Source of the DNA: Pelagibius sp050043265
Lineage (GTDB): Bacteria; Pseudomonadota; Alphaproteobacteria; Kiloniellales; Kiloniellaceae
Assembly: GCA_050043265.1 (NCBI GenBank)
Contig: JBHJIR010000041.1
Location: 56,004 to 120,003, forward strand
Direction: 5' to 3'
DNA: 64,000 bases
Shown here piece by piece: positions 24,312-33,323 of the stretch (position 1 is the stretch's first letter; each line of letters starts with the position of its first letter). A program made the position numbers and the translations under genes. The notes under the pieces are model-generated. The model searched no databases and was not told the origin of the DNA. It saw nothing but the letters and a program-made list of their open reading frames with translations.

Positions 24312-25193
24312 TTAAGCTGGAAGCTCTTTCTCGATACCCGTCATTGCGATGACGTCGGCCGGGCTGCGGCCGGCCTCACGCAGGGCGCGCAGTGCCAGGG
24401 CGTCGCTGCGCTTGGCCAGGCGCTGCCCGCTTTCGTCGGCGATCAGGCGGTGGTGGTGATAGTCGGGCACCGGCAGGCCGAGCAGGGCCTGCAGCAGGCG
24501 GTGGACGTGGCTGGCCTCGAAGAGGTCGGCGCCGCGGGTCACCAGGGTGACGCCCTGGGCCGCGTCGTCGACCACCACGCTCAGGTGATAGCTGGCGGGC
24601 ACATCCTTGCGGGTCAGCACGATGTCGCCTTGCGGGCGCGGGTCGCAGGTCTGGGTGCCGCGGCCGAGATCGTGCCAGCTGAGCGCTCCGCCATGAGAAG
24701 CCTCGGCTTCGCCGAGCGCCCGTGTCATGTCGAGGCGCAGGGCGAAGGGTTCTGCAGCGCAGCGCACGTCGCGCTCGGCCCGGCTCAAATGGCGACAGGT
24801 GCCGGGATAGACCGAGTCGGCGGGTCCGTGCGGTGCCGCGCCGGCGCGGGCGATCTCGGCGGCGATTTCCTTGCGGGTGCAAAAACACGGATAGACCAGG
24901 CCACGGGCCTGCAGCGTCTTCAGGGCCGCCGCGTAGTCGGCCAGGTGGTCGGACTGGCGGCGCACCGGCTGCTCCCAGCTCAGCCCCAGCCAGGCGAGAT
25001 CCTCGAAGATTGCCGCCTCGTATTCGGGCCGTGCGCGGTCGCCGTCGATATCCTCGATGCGCAGCAGGAAACGGCCAACCGGGCCTTCCGGGCCGCTGGC
25101 GGCGCGGGCAGCGAAGAGCGCCGCGTAGGCATGCCCCAGGTGCAGATAGCCGCTGGGGGAGGGGGCGAAGCGGGTGACGTGGGGGGGCGACAT
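24312..25193 (-). CDS. gluQ: Glutamyl-Q tRNA(Asp) synthetase
   Basis: A 293-residue truncated paralogue of GluRS. It attaches glutamate to the queuosine base at position 34 of tRNA(Asp). The HIGH-like motif is PSPSGYLHLGHAYAA (about 11-25). Zinc ligands lie in PCFCTRKE and GTCRHLS. The KMSKS-like motif is QRLAKRSDA. No anticodon-binding domain follows, as expected. The start at 25193 gives MSPPHVTRFAPSPSG. Divergent from the glycosylase gene. Confidence 0.93.
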   Translation of the reverse strand: MSPPHVTRFAPSPSGYLHLGHAYAALFAARAASGPEGPVGRFLLRIEDIDGDRARPEYEAAIFEDLAWLGLSWEQPVRRQSDHLADYAAALKTLQARGLVYPCFCTRKEIAAEIARAGAAPHGPADSVYPGTCRHLSRAERDVRCAAEPFALRLDMTRALGEAEASHGGALSWHDLGRGTQTCDPRPQGDIVLTRKDVPASYHLSVVVDDAAQGVTLVTRGADLFEASHVHRLLQALLGLPVPDYHHHRLIADESGQRLAKRSDALALRALREAGRSPADVIAMTGIEKELPA

Positions 25194-25232
25194 GCGATTG
25201 GCCGTACGGCAGTTGGGCGTTAAAGTCCAGTG

Positions 25233-25901
25233 ATGATGGCTGAACCGATTCCTGCCCCCCCTCCCGACTTGCGGCTGCGCCCGGCCATGGAGGCGCTCGC
25301 CGCCCGCGATCCCGCCATCGCCGAGGCCTACGGGCGCTGCGGCCTGCCGCCGGAGCGCAGCAGCGAGCCGGGCTTCGCCGGCCTGATCCGCATGATCGCC
25401 GGCCAGCAGGTTTCGGTCCAGTCGGCCGCCGCGATCATCGGGCGCCTGGAGGCCAGGGTCGCCCCGCTGACGGCGGCGGAGTTCCTGAAGGCCAGCGACG
25501 AGGACCTGAAGGCGGTGGGGCTCAGCCGCCCGAAACTGCGCTACGGCCGCATCCTGGCCCAGGAGATTGATAGCGGGACCCTGGATATCGACGGCCTGCA
25601 TGCCCTCGACGACGAGGCGGCGATCGCCGCGCTGACCCGGGTGACCGGCATCGGGCGCTGGACGGCGGAGATCTACCTGCTGTTCGCCATGGGGCGCCCC
25701 GACGTCATGCCCGCCGGCGACCTTGCGCTCTGTGCCGCCGCGCAGCATCTGAAGAACCTGGCAGCGCGGCCGGCGCCCAAGGCGATGAGCGCGCTGGCCG
25801 AGGCGTGGCGGCCGCACCGCAGCGCGGCGGCGCGGTTCCTCTGGCACCTTTACCGCCATCCCGGCGTGGCGCTTGCGCCGGGCATGAAAAAAACCGTCTA
25901 G
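25233..25901 (+). CDS. DNA-3-methyladenine glycosylase, AlkA/MAG type
   Basis: A 222-residue HhH-GPD base-excision repair enzyme. GLIRMIAGQQVSVQSAAAI (about 45-65) is the typical opening. The helix-hairpin-helix is LTRVTGIGRWTAEIYLLFAMGR, followed by the catalytic Asp in PAGDLAL. There is no FeS cluster, as in MAG-type enzymes. It should excise alkylated purines. The start is uncertain by one codon (tandem ATGs) and no good ribosome site is seen. Confidence 0.88.
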   Translation: MMAEPIPAPPPDLRLRPAMEALAARDPAIAEAYGRCGLPPERSSEPGFAGLIRMIAGQQVSVQSAAAIIGRLEARVAPLTAAEFLKASDEDLKAVGLSRPKLRYGRILAQEIDSGTLDIDGLHALDDEAAIAALTRVTGIGRWTAEIYLLFAMGRPDVMPAGDLALCAAAQHLKNLAARPAPKAMSALAEAWRPHRSAAARFLWHLYRHPGVALAPGMKKTV

Positions 25902-25933
25902 GACACATTACGAATCGGAAGGATTGGTCGGCA

Positions 25934-26635
25934 GTGAGCGAAACGATGGAACTGGACGGCCCGCGTCACGGCCCGGCGCCCGGCAGCAAGGCCCGCGCCC
26001 TGGTGGTCTTCCTGCACGGCCTGGGTGCCGACGGCGACGACCTCATTTCGTTGGCGCCGATGCTGGCGCCGCTGCTGCCGGATACCGCCTTTGCGTCGCC
26101 GCACGCGCCCTATCCTTGCGACATGGCGCCGATGGGCAAGCAGTGGTTCAGCCTGCAGGACCGCGATCCGGACCTGCTGCTGGCCGGTGTCGCCGGCGTG
26201 GCGCCCAGCCTGAACGCCTTCCTGGATGCGGAGCTGGCAAAGCACGGCCTCACCGACGACCGCCTGGCGCTGGTCGGCTTCTCCCAGGGCACCATGACGG
26301 CGCTGCACACGGCGCTGCGCCGGCCCCGGCCCTGTGCCGTGGTGGTCGGCTTCTCGGGCGCGCTGATCAGGCCTGAAGTGCTGGGCGAAGAGATCGTCAG
26401 CCGCCCGCCGGTGCTGCTGGTCCACGGCGAGGCCGACCCGGTGGTGCCCTTCGAGGCCATGCCGATGGCCGAAGAGGCGATGCAGTTGAACGGCGTGCCG
26501 GTGGCCGCCTACGCCCGCCCCGGCCTGCAGCACGGCATCGACCAGGAGGGCTTGCAGCTCTGCGCCGCAGCGCTGGTTCAGCACCTGTTTCCGGAGAGCC
26601 TGCCCGACGGCTCAGCTCCAACATCCCCTGAGTGA
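25934..26635 (+). CDS. Phospholipase/carboxylesterase family alpha/beta hydrolase
   Basis: A 233-residue serine esterase. The oxyanion region is VVFLHGLGADGDD and the nucleophile elbow is LVGFSQGTM. Asp lies in LVHGEADPVVPF and His in PGLQHGID. This is the acyl-protein-thioesterase-like family, active on small acyl esters. GTG at 25934 has GGAAGG 11 nt upstream; the ATG 12 nt later is the alternative. It follows the glycosylase by 32 bp. Confidence 0.87.
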   Translation: MSETMELDGPRHGPAPGSKARALVVFLHGLGADGDDLISLAPMLAPLLPDTAFASPHAPYPCDMAPMGKQWFSLQDRDPDLLLAGVAGVAPSLNAFLDAELAKHGLTDDRLALVGFSQGTMTALHTALRRPRPCAVVVGFSGALIRPEVLGEEIVSRPPVLLVHGEADPVVPFEAMPMAEEAMQLNGVPVAAYARPGLQHGIDQEGLQLCAAALVQHLFPESLPDGSAPTSPE

Positions 26636-26704
26636 GGCGGGAGCCCGGGCTGGAACCGATAAGGCGGCCTGAACGTTCCTGACCCAAGGAGCGCTTCGAC
26701 CGCG

Positions 26705-26986
26705 ATGCAGAAACCAAACCCTCTCTATAGCTGGGCCTTGCAGGCCCCGGCGCCGCTGCGCTGGAGCACGGGCGTGGTGCTGATCGTGGGCGGCAGCTTC
26801 GGGTTCCTGCCGGTGCTGGGGTTCTGGATGCTTCCGCTGGGCGTGCTGTTTCTGGCGGGCGGCTCGCCGCGGGTGCGTGCCGTCGCCAAGGCGGCGATCC
26901 GCCGATCCAGCGACTGGGCCGGCCGTTTGGCCGGGCGCTGGCGTCACCGCGGCACCCCCGGCGGCCGGTCCCATAGGGGCCGTTAA
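26705..26986 (+). CDS. Small membrane protein, unknown function
   Basis: A 93-residue protein with a short head (LYSWALQAPAPLRW), two closely spaced hydrophobic segments (about 21-38 and 40-54) and a basic Arg-rich tail. The layout resembles small PGPGW-like membrane proteins, but no firm family match can be made. Weak ribosome site. Composition fits a real gene. Confidence 0.55.
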   Translation: MQKPNPLYSWALQAPAPLRWSTGVVLIVGGSFGFLPVLGFWMLPLGVLFLAGGSPRVRAVAKAAIRRSSDWAGRLAGRWRHRGTPGGRSHRGR

Positions 26987-27166
26987 CGTCCTGTTTTGCC
27001 TTCCGACCTAACCTTCTGCAGTGGCGTCTTGGTGACGCTTCCATGAAGTTTGCCCGCCGGCGAATCCCAACATCTTGTATGGGGCGGCGGCATTTAGTAT
27101 TTATAGCGGGTCTCTGGGCTTGGCACCCCGGTTTGAGACGCGACGCAGAGGAAGGATGGACCGGAC

Positions 27167-27727
27167 ATGACCGGTGCTGCGCAAGCTTATCCGGCTCTCG
27201 TCCTCAACGCCGATTTCCGGCCGTTGAGCTACTTCCCTTTGTCCCTATGGTCCTGGCAGGACTCCATCAAGGCGGTTTTCCTGGACCGGGTGAACATCGT
27301 CTCGGAATACGACACTGTGGTCCGCTCGCCCAGTTTCGAGATGAAGCTGCCCAGCGTTATCTCGCTGAAGCAGTACGTCAGCCTGGACCGCCGGCCCGCC
27401 TTCACCCGTTTCAACGTGTTCCTGCGCGACAGCTTCGAATGCCAGTACTGCGGCGACGACCTGCCCGCCGAGGACCTGACTTTCGACCACATCATCCCGC
27501 GCTCGCGCGGCGGCCGCACCTCGTGGGAGAACGTCGTGACAGCCTGCCAGGCGTGCAACCTGGCCAAGGGCAACCGTATGCTGAGGGAAAGCGGTATGAG
27601 TCTCTTGAGGCCGGTGGAAGAACCATCGACCTACCAGCTGCAAGAGAACGGCCGCTGTTTCCCGCCAAATTTCCTCCACGAAAGTTGGCGGGATTTTCTT
27701 TACTGGGACAGCGAACTGGAGTCCTGA
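27167..27727 (+). CDS. HNH endonuclease domain protein
   Basis: A 186-residue protein. The HNH core lies at about 93-140: CQYCGDDLP, LTFDHIIPRSRGG, SWENVVTACQACNLAKGN, giving two zinc Cys pairs and the catalytic His. The N-terminus (PALVLNADFRPLSYFPLSLWSWQDSI, split here) is the hallmark of a chromosomal HNH family common in Proteobacteria and Cyanobacteria. Its role is unknown, and no restriction or phage genes are nearby. Confidence 0.88.
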   Translation: MTGAAQAYPALVLNADFRPLSYFPLSLWSWQDSIKAVFLDRVNIVSEYDTVVRSPSFEMKLPSVISLKQYVSLDRRPAFTRFNVFLRDSFECQYCGDDLPAEDLTFDHIIPRSRGGRTSWENVVTACQACNLAKGNRMLRESGMSLLRPVEEPSTYQLQENGRCFPPNFLHESWRDFLYWDSELES

Positions 27728-27766
27728 GGCTCCGCTTCCCCGCTTCCCCGCTTCCCCAGAGCTATT

Positions 27767-28360
27767 TCAGAACCGTTCCGACAGCCAGATGGCCAGGCGC
27801 GAGCCGGCCTTCACCGCGCCGGTGAGCAGCTCGTAGCCGGGGGTCTCCTCGGCGCCGTGCTGCAGGCCGATGTCGCGGTGCTCCAGCTCCTCCTGGCGGA
27901 AGGTCTCGATGGTGTCCTTCAGGGCCGCCTGGTCGTCGGCCAGTTGCTCGTGCTGGCCGGCATAGTGTTCGTCGATGACCTCTTCCACCGCGACCGTGCA
28001 GGCCATGGCGGCCTTCTCACCCATCAGCGCCGTGGCGGCACCCAGCGCGAAGCCGGCGACGTGCCAGAACGGCTGCAGGGCGGTCGGCCGCACGCGGTTC
28101 TTCACCATCAGCCCCTCGAAGGTCTTCAGGTGGTGCAGTTCCTGCTCGTGCATGTGCTTGATGGTGGGCGCGCAGGCGCTTTTGCCGAGGACCGCCAGTT
28201 GGCCTTCGTAGATGCGCCGGGCGCCGTATTCGCCGGCGTGGTCGACGCGGATCATCCGGGCCAGGCGTTCTTCGGCGTCCAAGTCTCCCGGCAGGTTGCG
28301 GGACAGATCGCCGGGCTGGGCGCCGCGCGGCGGCGCGCCGGTGTCGCGGCTGTCGGTCAT
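27767..28360 (-). CDS. coq7: Demethoxyubiquinone hydroxylase
   Basis: A 197-residue diiron hydroxylase of ubiquinone biosynthesis; it adds the C-6 hydroxyl of the ring. Iron-ligand motifs in order: DHAGEYGA, MHEQELHHL, VEEVIDEHY and RQEELEHRD. GGGAGG lies 6 nt before the ATG. It overlaps dsbB by 4 bp (ATGA), so the two are translationally coupled. Confidence 0.95.
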   Translation of the reverse strand: MTDSRDTGAPPRGAQPGDLSRNLPGDLDAEERLARMIRVDHAGEYGARRIYEGQLAVLGKSACAPTIKHMHEQELHHLKTFEGLMVKNRVRPTALQPFWHVAGFALGAATALMGEKAAMACTVAVEEVIDEHYAGQHEQLADDQAALKDTIETFRQEELEHRDIGLQHGAEETPGYELLTGAVKAGSRLAIWLSERF

Positions 28361-28878
28361 GCCTGACCTCCCTTGGTGGCGGAAAAAGCGGCCCATAAGG
28401 ATAGCGCGGCCAGCAGGGCGCAGGCCAGGGCGTTGAAGCCGGCCATGGAGATGCCGAAGATCTCCCAAGGGATCTGGTCGCAGGGCGCGAAGGCCTGGTT
28501 CAGCAGGATCTCGCGCAGCTGCTCGACGGTGGCGTTGTCGGGCAGCGCCGGGGCGTGGCATTCGGCGGTGCCCTGCCACCACTTCTGCTCGACGCCGACG
28601 TGAAAGGCGGCGATGGCGCTGCCGGCGGCGAAGGCGACAGCGCTGCCGATGAGGGCCCAGAAGCGAGCGGGGCGCCGGCCCGCCGCCTTGCCGGCCAGCA
28701 GGAAGGCCAGGATGGCGAAGGCCAGGGCGACACCGTAGGCATAGCGCTGGTACATGCACAGCACACAAGGATTGAGGCCGCCCCAGTATTGCGCGGCCAG
28801 CGCGGTCGCCAGCGCGCCGACGCAGGCGGCAGCCAGCAGAGCCGGCAGGGTGCGGGGGTTGCGGAGCAGAGCGTCCAT
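28357..28878 (-). CDS. dsbB: Disulfide bond formation protein B
   Basis: A 173-residue membrane protein with four helices. It reoxidises DsbA using quinone. The first redox pair is C38-C41 (CVLC) and the second is C107 and C133 in the periplasmic loop. Coupling to coq7, which makes ubiquinone, fits the electron acceptor. No dsbA is in the window. Confidence 0.94.
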   Translation of the reverse strand: MDALLRNPRTLPALLAAACVGALATALAAQYWGGLNPCVLCMYQRYAYGVALAFAILAFLLAGKAAGRRPARFWALIGSAVAFAAGSAIAAFHVGVEQKWWQGTAECHAPALPDNATVEQLREILLNQAFAPCDQIPWEIFGISMAGFNALACALLAALSLWAAFSATKGGQA

Positions 28879-28906
28879 GGTGGCGCGGCCTTTCGTTGCG
28901 GAAGGG

Positions 28907-29488
28907 CTACAGAAGATAACGCAGGGCGACGAAGCCGCCGAACAGCAGCACGAAGAAGGCGATGGTCAGCTGCGGCAGGTAGCGTTCGATGAAGCTGCGG
29001 ATCGGCGGGCCGAAGTGCCACAGCAGCGCCGCCAGCAGGAAGAAGCGCGCGCCGCGCGAGATTACCGAGGCGCTCATGAAGATCCCGAAGTCCAGGTGCA
29101 TCAGCCCGGAGGTGATGGTGATCACCTTGTAGGGGAAGGGCGTGAAGCCCGCGCCGGCGACGATCCAGGCTCCCCATTCCTCGTAGCGGGCCTGGAATTC
29201 CTGGAAGCGGTCGAGGTAGCCGTAGAATTCGACGATCGGCCGTCCGACGGTGTCGAACAGCAGGGCGCCGATGGCATAGCCGGCGACCCCACCGACCACC
29301 GAGGCCAGAGTGCAGACCGCGGCGATCATCCAGGCGCGCTGGCGCGCCGCCAGGATCATCGGGATCAGCAGGACGTCCGGGGGGATCGGAAAGATCGAAG
29401 ATTCGATAAAGGAGATCAGCGCCAGCGCCAGCAGCGCATGGCGGTGGCCGGCCAGGTCCATGGTCCAATCATAGAGTCGCCGCAGCAC
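28907..29488 (-). CDS. YqaA/DedA-family membrane protein (VTT domain)
   Basis: A 193-residue inner-membrane protein. FIESSIFPIPPDVLLIPM near residues 27-44 and the second re-entrant motif FTPFPYKVITITSG (about 113-126) define the family. Members are implicated in phospholipid flipping and membrane homeostasis. It lies 28 bp upstream of dsbB in the same direction, giving a yqaA-dsbB-coq7 operon. Confidence 0.9.
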   Translation of the reverse strand: MLRRLYDWTMDLAGHRHALLALALISFIESSIFPIPPDVLLIPMILAARQRAWMIAAVCTLASVVGGVAGYAIGALLFDTVGRPIVEFYGYLDRFQEFQARYEEWGAWIVAGAGFTPFPYKVITITSGLMHLDFGIFMSASVISRGARFFLLAALLWHFGPPIRSFIERYLPQLTIAFFVLLFGGFVALRYLL

Positions 29489-29675
29489 GCCCGATCAGAC
29501 CCTTTTCCAGTTCACGCCGGTTTCCTGTTCACGCCGGCTTCGTTTGCCCTGGTGTCGGCCGCTGCCGGCGCCGTCTGGCTGCCGTCCGTTTAGCAGGGCC
29601 AGTTGAAGCGGGCAACCGCGCAGCCATCATGTTAGGCTTGGCGGGCGCAGCGGCAATGGCCGTAACCGGGAGCCC

Positions 29676-30080
29676 ATGCAGGAACACGCCGATATCCTCT
29701 TTGCCAATGACGCCTTCTATATCGCCTTCCAGATGAAAGACATGGGGGCGATGGAGGGGCTTTGGGCACAGCAGGTGCCGGTGGCCTGCACCCATCCGGG
29801 CTGGCCGTCCCTGAGCGGACGCGACCAGGTCATGCAGAGCTGGGCGGCGATCCTCGCCAATCCCGATACTGAGGGGGTCGCGATGCGCGGCGCCAAGGCC
29901 CGGCGCTATGGCGAGGTTGCCTTCGTCACCTGCTACGAGGTCATGGGGGAGAGCCTGCTGGCGGCGACCAACGTCTTCGTGCGCGAAGACGGCGCCTGGA
30001 AGCTGGTGCATCACCACGCCGGGCCGTGCAACCTGCCGCCGACCGACCTGCCCGAGGAAGAGGAAAGCCGCCTGCAGTAG
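29676..30080 (+). CDS. SnoaL-like (NTF2 superfamily) protein
   Basis: A 134-residue single-domain protein of the SnoaL-like fold. It begins ILFANDAFYIAFQMKDMGAMEGLWA, then CTHPGWPSLSGRDQVMQSW and ends WKLVHHHAGP. No catalytic assignment can be made. GGGAG lies 3 nt before the ATG. Single gene. Confidence 0.82.
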   Translation: MQEHADILFANDAFYIAFQMKDMGAMEGLWAQQVPVACTHPGWPSLSGRDQVMQSWAAILANPDTEGVAMRGAKARRYGEVAFVTCYEVMGESLLAATNVFVREDGAWKLVHHHAGPCNLPPTDLPEEEESRLQ

Positions 30081-30142
30081 CAGGCCGAGAGGAACCCCCA
30101 CAGCAGGTGTCGGCGCCGCCCCGGCATCGCCCGCTGCAGCGT

Positions 30143-30682
30143 TTACAGCACCCCGACCTGTTCGGCCATCGGCCCTTTCTGGCCCATGCGGCAGTGCAGC
30201 CGCACGCGCTGGTTCGGCTGCAGCGCCGGCAGGCCGAAGCGGTCGAGGGTGCGCCCGGAGACGAAGATGTCCTTGCCGCCATTATCCGGGATCACGAAGC
30301 CGAAGCCCTTCTCGGTGTTGAAGAACTTCACGGTGCCTTCGATCACCTCGGTGGCGCCGGACAGGCTGTCGCCGCCGCGGCCGGCACCGCCGCCGTAGCT
30401 GTCGCCGCCGCCCATGGGCGGCGCCGCGCCGGCCTCGATGCTGTGGATCTCGGCGACCTGCAGGCCTTTGCGCCCCTGCATCAGGTCGCAGACGATGGCC
30501 GCGCCTTCCTGCAGGTCGCGGTTACCGGTCCGCTCCACCACGGAGATGTGCAGGAAGGCGTCGGGGGCGCCCTCGCTCAACTGTACGAAGCCGAAGCCTT
30601 TGGTCACGTTGAACCACTTGACCACGGCCTTCACGCTACGGTGGGTGACTTCGTCCCTGTCGAAATCATGATTATTCGTCAT
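30143..30682 (-). CDS. Cold-shock protein with two CSD domains
   Basis: A 179-residue nucleic-acid-binding protein. CSD 1 (about 15-75) has WFNVTKGFGFV and DAFLHIS. After a Gly-rich linker (about 85-108), CSD 2 (about 112-178) has FFNTEKGFGFV but an altered RNP2 (DIFVSGRTL instead of a VHIS-type motif). Double-CSD proteins are typical of Alphaproteobacteria. Start ATG at 30682, GGAG 11 nt upstream. A gene-free 625 bp lies upstream, compatible with a long leader as in cspA genes. Confidence 0.9.
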   Translation of the reverse strand: MTNNHDFDRDEVTHRSVKAVVKWFNVTKGFGFVQLSEGAPDAFLHISVVERTGNRDLQEGAAIVCDLMQGRKGLQVAEIHSIEAGAAPPMGGGDSYGGGAGRGGDSLSGATEVIEGTVKFFNTEKGFGFVIPDNGGKDIFVSGRTLDRFGLPALQPNQRVRLHCRMGQKGPMAEQVGVL

Positions 30683-30841
30683 CACAACGGCCACTCCAAG
30701 ACAAGCAAGGGAATCCCTTTCCTACGTCCTGCAGCCATCGCAATGCGGAGAGAAAATCGGCGGCGGCTTCCCGCCCTGTCCGCAATCTCCGAACCCGTTT
30801 CCGTGAGAAACCACTTACATGTCCGGTACCGTACTACCCCG

Positions 30842-30871
30842 GTGACTCACATGCCGCGTGACTCACATGCC
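30842..30871. repeat. 14-bp direct repeat
   Basis: GTGACTCACATGCC occurs at 30842-30855 and again at 30858-30871, a 16-bp period. It lies in the predicted leader of the cold-shock gene. Confidence 0.75.
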
Positions 30872-31211
30872 CGGTGAAGGCAAACCGGCGGGACCTGCCG
30901 TCCGTCCCGCTGTCGCGATGCCAGGTTCTTCCCTTTTTTGGGTGCGGAGGACGATACCCCGGCACCCATCCACGATTAAAACTCCCGCTCCCGTGCTTTA
31001 CCTAGCTTGCGTGCTTTGGTCCGCCGTACCCGCCAGGGGCGTAATCTTCGCGCTACGTCAACACCTGAGCGTGGCATACGGACGTTACATTTAAACGTGT
31101 CTGCCAAGTCAGTGCTATAGAAAAGCGTGTGAGCGGCCGGCAGGCCCCGGGGCGGTGGTGGCGAAAACCCCGCCGGGGCGCGGTTTTTGGCAGATGCGCT
31201 GCAGTCCCCGG

Positions 31212-31239
31212 TTGCCAAGCGCGCGGCCCCGGCTATGAT
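31212..31239 (+). promoter_or_regulatory. Predicted tRNA-Leu promoter
   Basis: TTGCCA (31212-31217), a 16-bp spacer and TATGAT (31234-31239). Transcription would begin about 60 nt before the mature tRNA, consistent with a processed 5' leader. Confidence 0.6.
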
Positions 31240-31307
31240 GCGCTCCGATCGACGGGTGGCGTTTTACCGCTGCCCGCGGCGTTCCCCGCGCATCCTCGCG
31301 CGCCGGG

Positions 31308-31394
31308 GCCCCTGTGGCGGAATTGGTAGACGCGACAGACTCAAAATCTGTTTCCCGCAAGGGAGTGCCTGTTCGAGTCAGGCCAGGGGCACCA
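31308..31394 (+). tRNA. tRNA-Leu (anticodon CAA)
   Basis: 87 nt including an encoded CCA. The acceptor stem is GCCCCTG (31308-31314) with CAGGGGC (31384-31390). The anticodon stem ACAGA/TCTGT encloses loop CTCAAAA, anticodon CAA. A long variable arm (CCCGCAAGGG) marks a class II tRNA. The T arm is GCCTG-TTCGAGT-CAGGC. It reads TTG codons. Confidence 0.97.
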
Positions 31395-31442
31395 ATCAAG
31401 TTCTGGCGCTGGGCGCCTTCCCGACAGCACCAAGACAGCATC

Positions 31443-31462
31443 TGGCCCGGTTTTCCGGGCCA
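31443..31462. terminator. 8-bp hairpin downstream of tRNA-Leu
   Basis: TGGCCCGG-TTTT-CCGGGCCA, perfect, 49 nt after the tRNA. No T-tract follows; probably the 3' end of the tRNA transcript. Confidence 0.5.
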
Positions 31463-31663
31463 ATTGCATGAGCTGGCGCTTCAATTTACGTGTAGATGCA
31501 AGACCTGACCCTAAAAGCCCGTCTTTAAGGGTGCGGATCGGTTGTTGGTATGGTTCCGGTACGGCACATTGCGCCTGGAATCACATTGCGCTTGGAATCC
31601 CGGATCGGCGGTCTAATTGTCGGGCGGGCCGGGTCTGTTGCCCGGGGCATGGGGAGAACAGCG

Positions 31664-32317
31664 ATGACGAGGATTACGGTCGGGGCCGGCAAGCGCCTGA
31701 CGGTCAGCGAGACGGCTGCTGTCGCGGCGACGGGGGAAGGCGCCGGTCAGCCGCGGCCGAGCCGCGACGAGGCGGAGGCGGCGGTGCGCACGCTGCTGCG
31801 CGGGGCCGGCGACGATCCGGCGCGCGAAGGCCTGTTGGGTACGCCCGGGCGAGTGGCGCGCGCCTATGAGGAATTCTTCGCCGGCTACGCCCAGGACCCG
31901 GTGGAGATCCTGCAGCGCACCTTCGCGGAGACCGAGGGCTACGACGAGATGGTGCTGCTGCGCGATATCCGCTTCGAAAGCCACTGCGAGCATCACCTGG
32001 CGCCGATCATCGGCGTCGCCCATGTCGCCTACATGCCCAAGCGCCGCGTCGTCGGCATCTCCAAGCTGGCGCGGATCGTCGAGGTCTACGCCAAACGCCT
32101 GCAGATCCAGGAGAAGATGACGGCGCAGATCGCCAATACCATCGACGAGGTGCTGCAGCCGCACGGCGTTGCCGTGGTGATCGACGCGGCGCACCAGTGC
32201 ATGACCACCCGCGGCGTGCACAAGCCGGGTGTCTCGATGGTGACCAGCCGCATGCTCGGGGTGTTCCGCAGCGACCCCAAGACCCGGCGCGAGTTTCTCG
32301 GCATGATCGGCCGCTAG
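31664..32317 (+). CDS. folE: GTP cyclohydrolase I
   Basis: A 217-residue enzyme making 7,8-dihydroneopterin triphosphate from GTP, the first step of folate synthesis. Zinc ligands sit in RFESHCEHHLAPIIG and AAHQCMTTRG. The C-terminal TSRMLGVFRSDPKTRREF is typical. ATG at 31664 has GGGGAG 7 nt upstream. An SDR gene starts 32 bp later. Confidence 0.96.
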   Translation: MTRITVGAGKRLTVSETAAVAATGEGAGQPRPSRDEAEAAVRTLLRGAGDDPAREGLLGTPGRVARAYEEFFAGYAQDPVEILQRTFAETEGYDEMVLLRDIRFESHCEHHLAPIIGVAHVAYMPKRRVVGISKLARIVEVYAKRLQIQEKMTAQIANTIDEVLQPHGVAVVIDAAHQCMTTRGVHKPGVSMVTSRMLGVFRSDPKTRREFLGMIGR

Positions 32318-32349
32318 TCCCGCTTTCCGTTCTCTTCCCGGATTCACTG

Positions 32350-33180
32350 ATGACCGCCCCTGAAGACGCCTTTTCGACGCCGTCTCCTATGAGGTCCCCC
32401 ATGACGCCAGGGGGGCCGCGTGCCGCGCTGGTCACCGGCGCGGCCAAGCGCATCGGTGCCGCCCTGGCTCACGATCTTGCCGCCCAGGGCTGGGCCGTGG
32501 CGGTGCACTATCACGGCTCGCAGGCGGCGGCCGAGGCCCAGGTGGCGGAGATCGCCGATGCGGGCGGCCGTGCCGTGGCGCTGCAGGCCGACCTGCAGGA
32601 CGAGACGGCGCTGTCCGATCTGGTGGCGCGGGCGGCGCAGGCCCTCGGCCCGCTCGGCCTGCTGGTCAACAACGCCGCGATCTTCGAATTCGACGACCAT
32701 GAGAGTTGCGACCGGGCGAGCTGGGACGCCCACCTGGATATCAACCTGCGCGCCCCCTTCGTGCTGACCCAGCGGTTTGCCGCCGCCCTACCGGCCGACG
32801 CCAGGGGGCTGGTGGTCAACCTGCTCGACACCCGCGTGTGGAACCTGGCGCCGGGCTACCTCAGCTACACCCTGTCCAAGGCCGGCCTGTGGACGCTGAC
32901 CCAGACGCTGGCCCAGGCGCTGGCGCCGCGGATCGGGGTGGACGCCATCGGCCCGGGCCGGGCGCTGCCTTCGCGCGGGCAGAGCGCCGCCGACTTTGCG
33001 GCGCGGCGTGCCGGCCTGCCGTTGGGCGACGGGGCCAGTCTGGCGGAAATCGCCGCGGCGCTGCGCTTCCTCATCGCCACGCCGTCGGTGACCGGCCAGA
33101 TGATCGGCCTGGACGGTGGCGATCACCTGAGCCACGATCGCCCGCCCGCCGGTACAACACGGCCGGAAAGCGCCGGCTAG
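32350..33180 (+). CDS. SDR oxidoreductase, pteridine-reductase-like
   Basis: A 276-residue short-chain dehydrogenase. The cofactor motif is LVTGAAKRIGAALA (about 26-39), NNAAIFE follows, and the active Tyr-Lys lies in SYTLSKAGLW. TGAAKRIG and the place after folE are characteristic of FolM/PTR1-type dihydropteridine reductases. This suggests reduction of dihydromonapterin or dihydrofolate. In-frame ATGs within the first 20 codons leave the start slightly uncertain. Confidence 0.8.
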   Translation: MTAPEDAFSTPSPMRSPMTPGGPRAALVTGAAKRIGAALAHDLAAQGWAVAVHYHGSQAAAEAQVAEIADAGGRAVALQADLQDETALSDLVARAAQALGPLGLLVNNAAIFEFDDHESCDRASWDAHLDINLRAPFVLTQRFAAALPADARGLVVNLLDTRVWNLAPGYLSYTLSKAGLWTLTQTLAQALAPRIGVDAIGPGRALPSRGQSAADFAARRAGLPLGDGASLAEIAAALRFLIATPSVTGQMIGLDGGDHLSHDRPPAGTTRPESAG

Positions 33181-33323
33181 CCGGCCGGATTTTCGGCGCG
33201 GGTAAACTTCTTAGGCGTTCATTCCTGCTGCCATTCGGCCTAAAGTGGCGGCTGTGCCGGAGGACTTTCCGTTGACGGAAGCTGCCGGCGGACACGGGGA
33301 ATTGACGGTAAAGGGGCGGCGAT

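Larger units (their letters stand above)
30683..31307. other. 625-bp gene-free stretch upstream of csp and tRNA-Leu
   Basis: No convincing gene. Contents seen: a 14-bp direct repeat at 30842-30871, and a good plus-strand promoter for the tRNA at 31212-31239. An AT-rich block around 31080-31100 may hold the csp promoter on the minus strand. The rest probably includes the cold-shock gene leader. Confidence 0.45.

Noticed and set aside
30858..31094. A 78-codon frame upstream of tRNA-Leu
   Set aside because: No ribosome site, poor composition, overlaps the direct repeat and probable csp leader.
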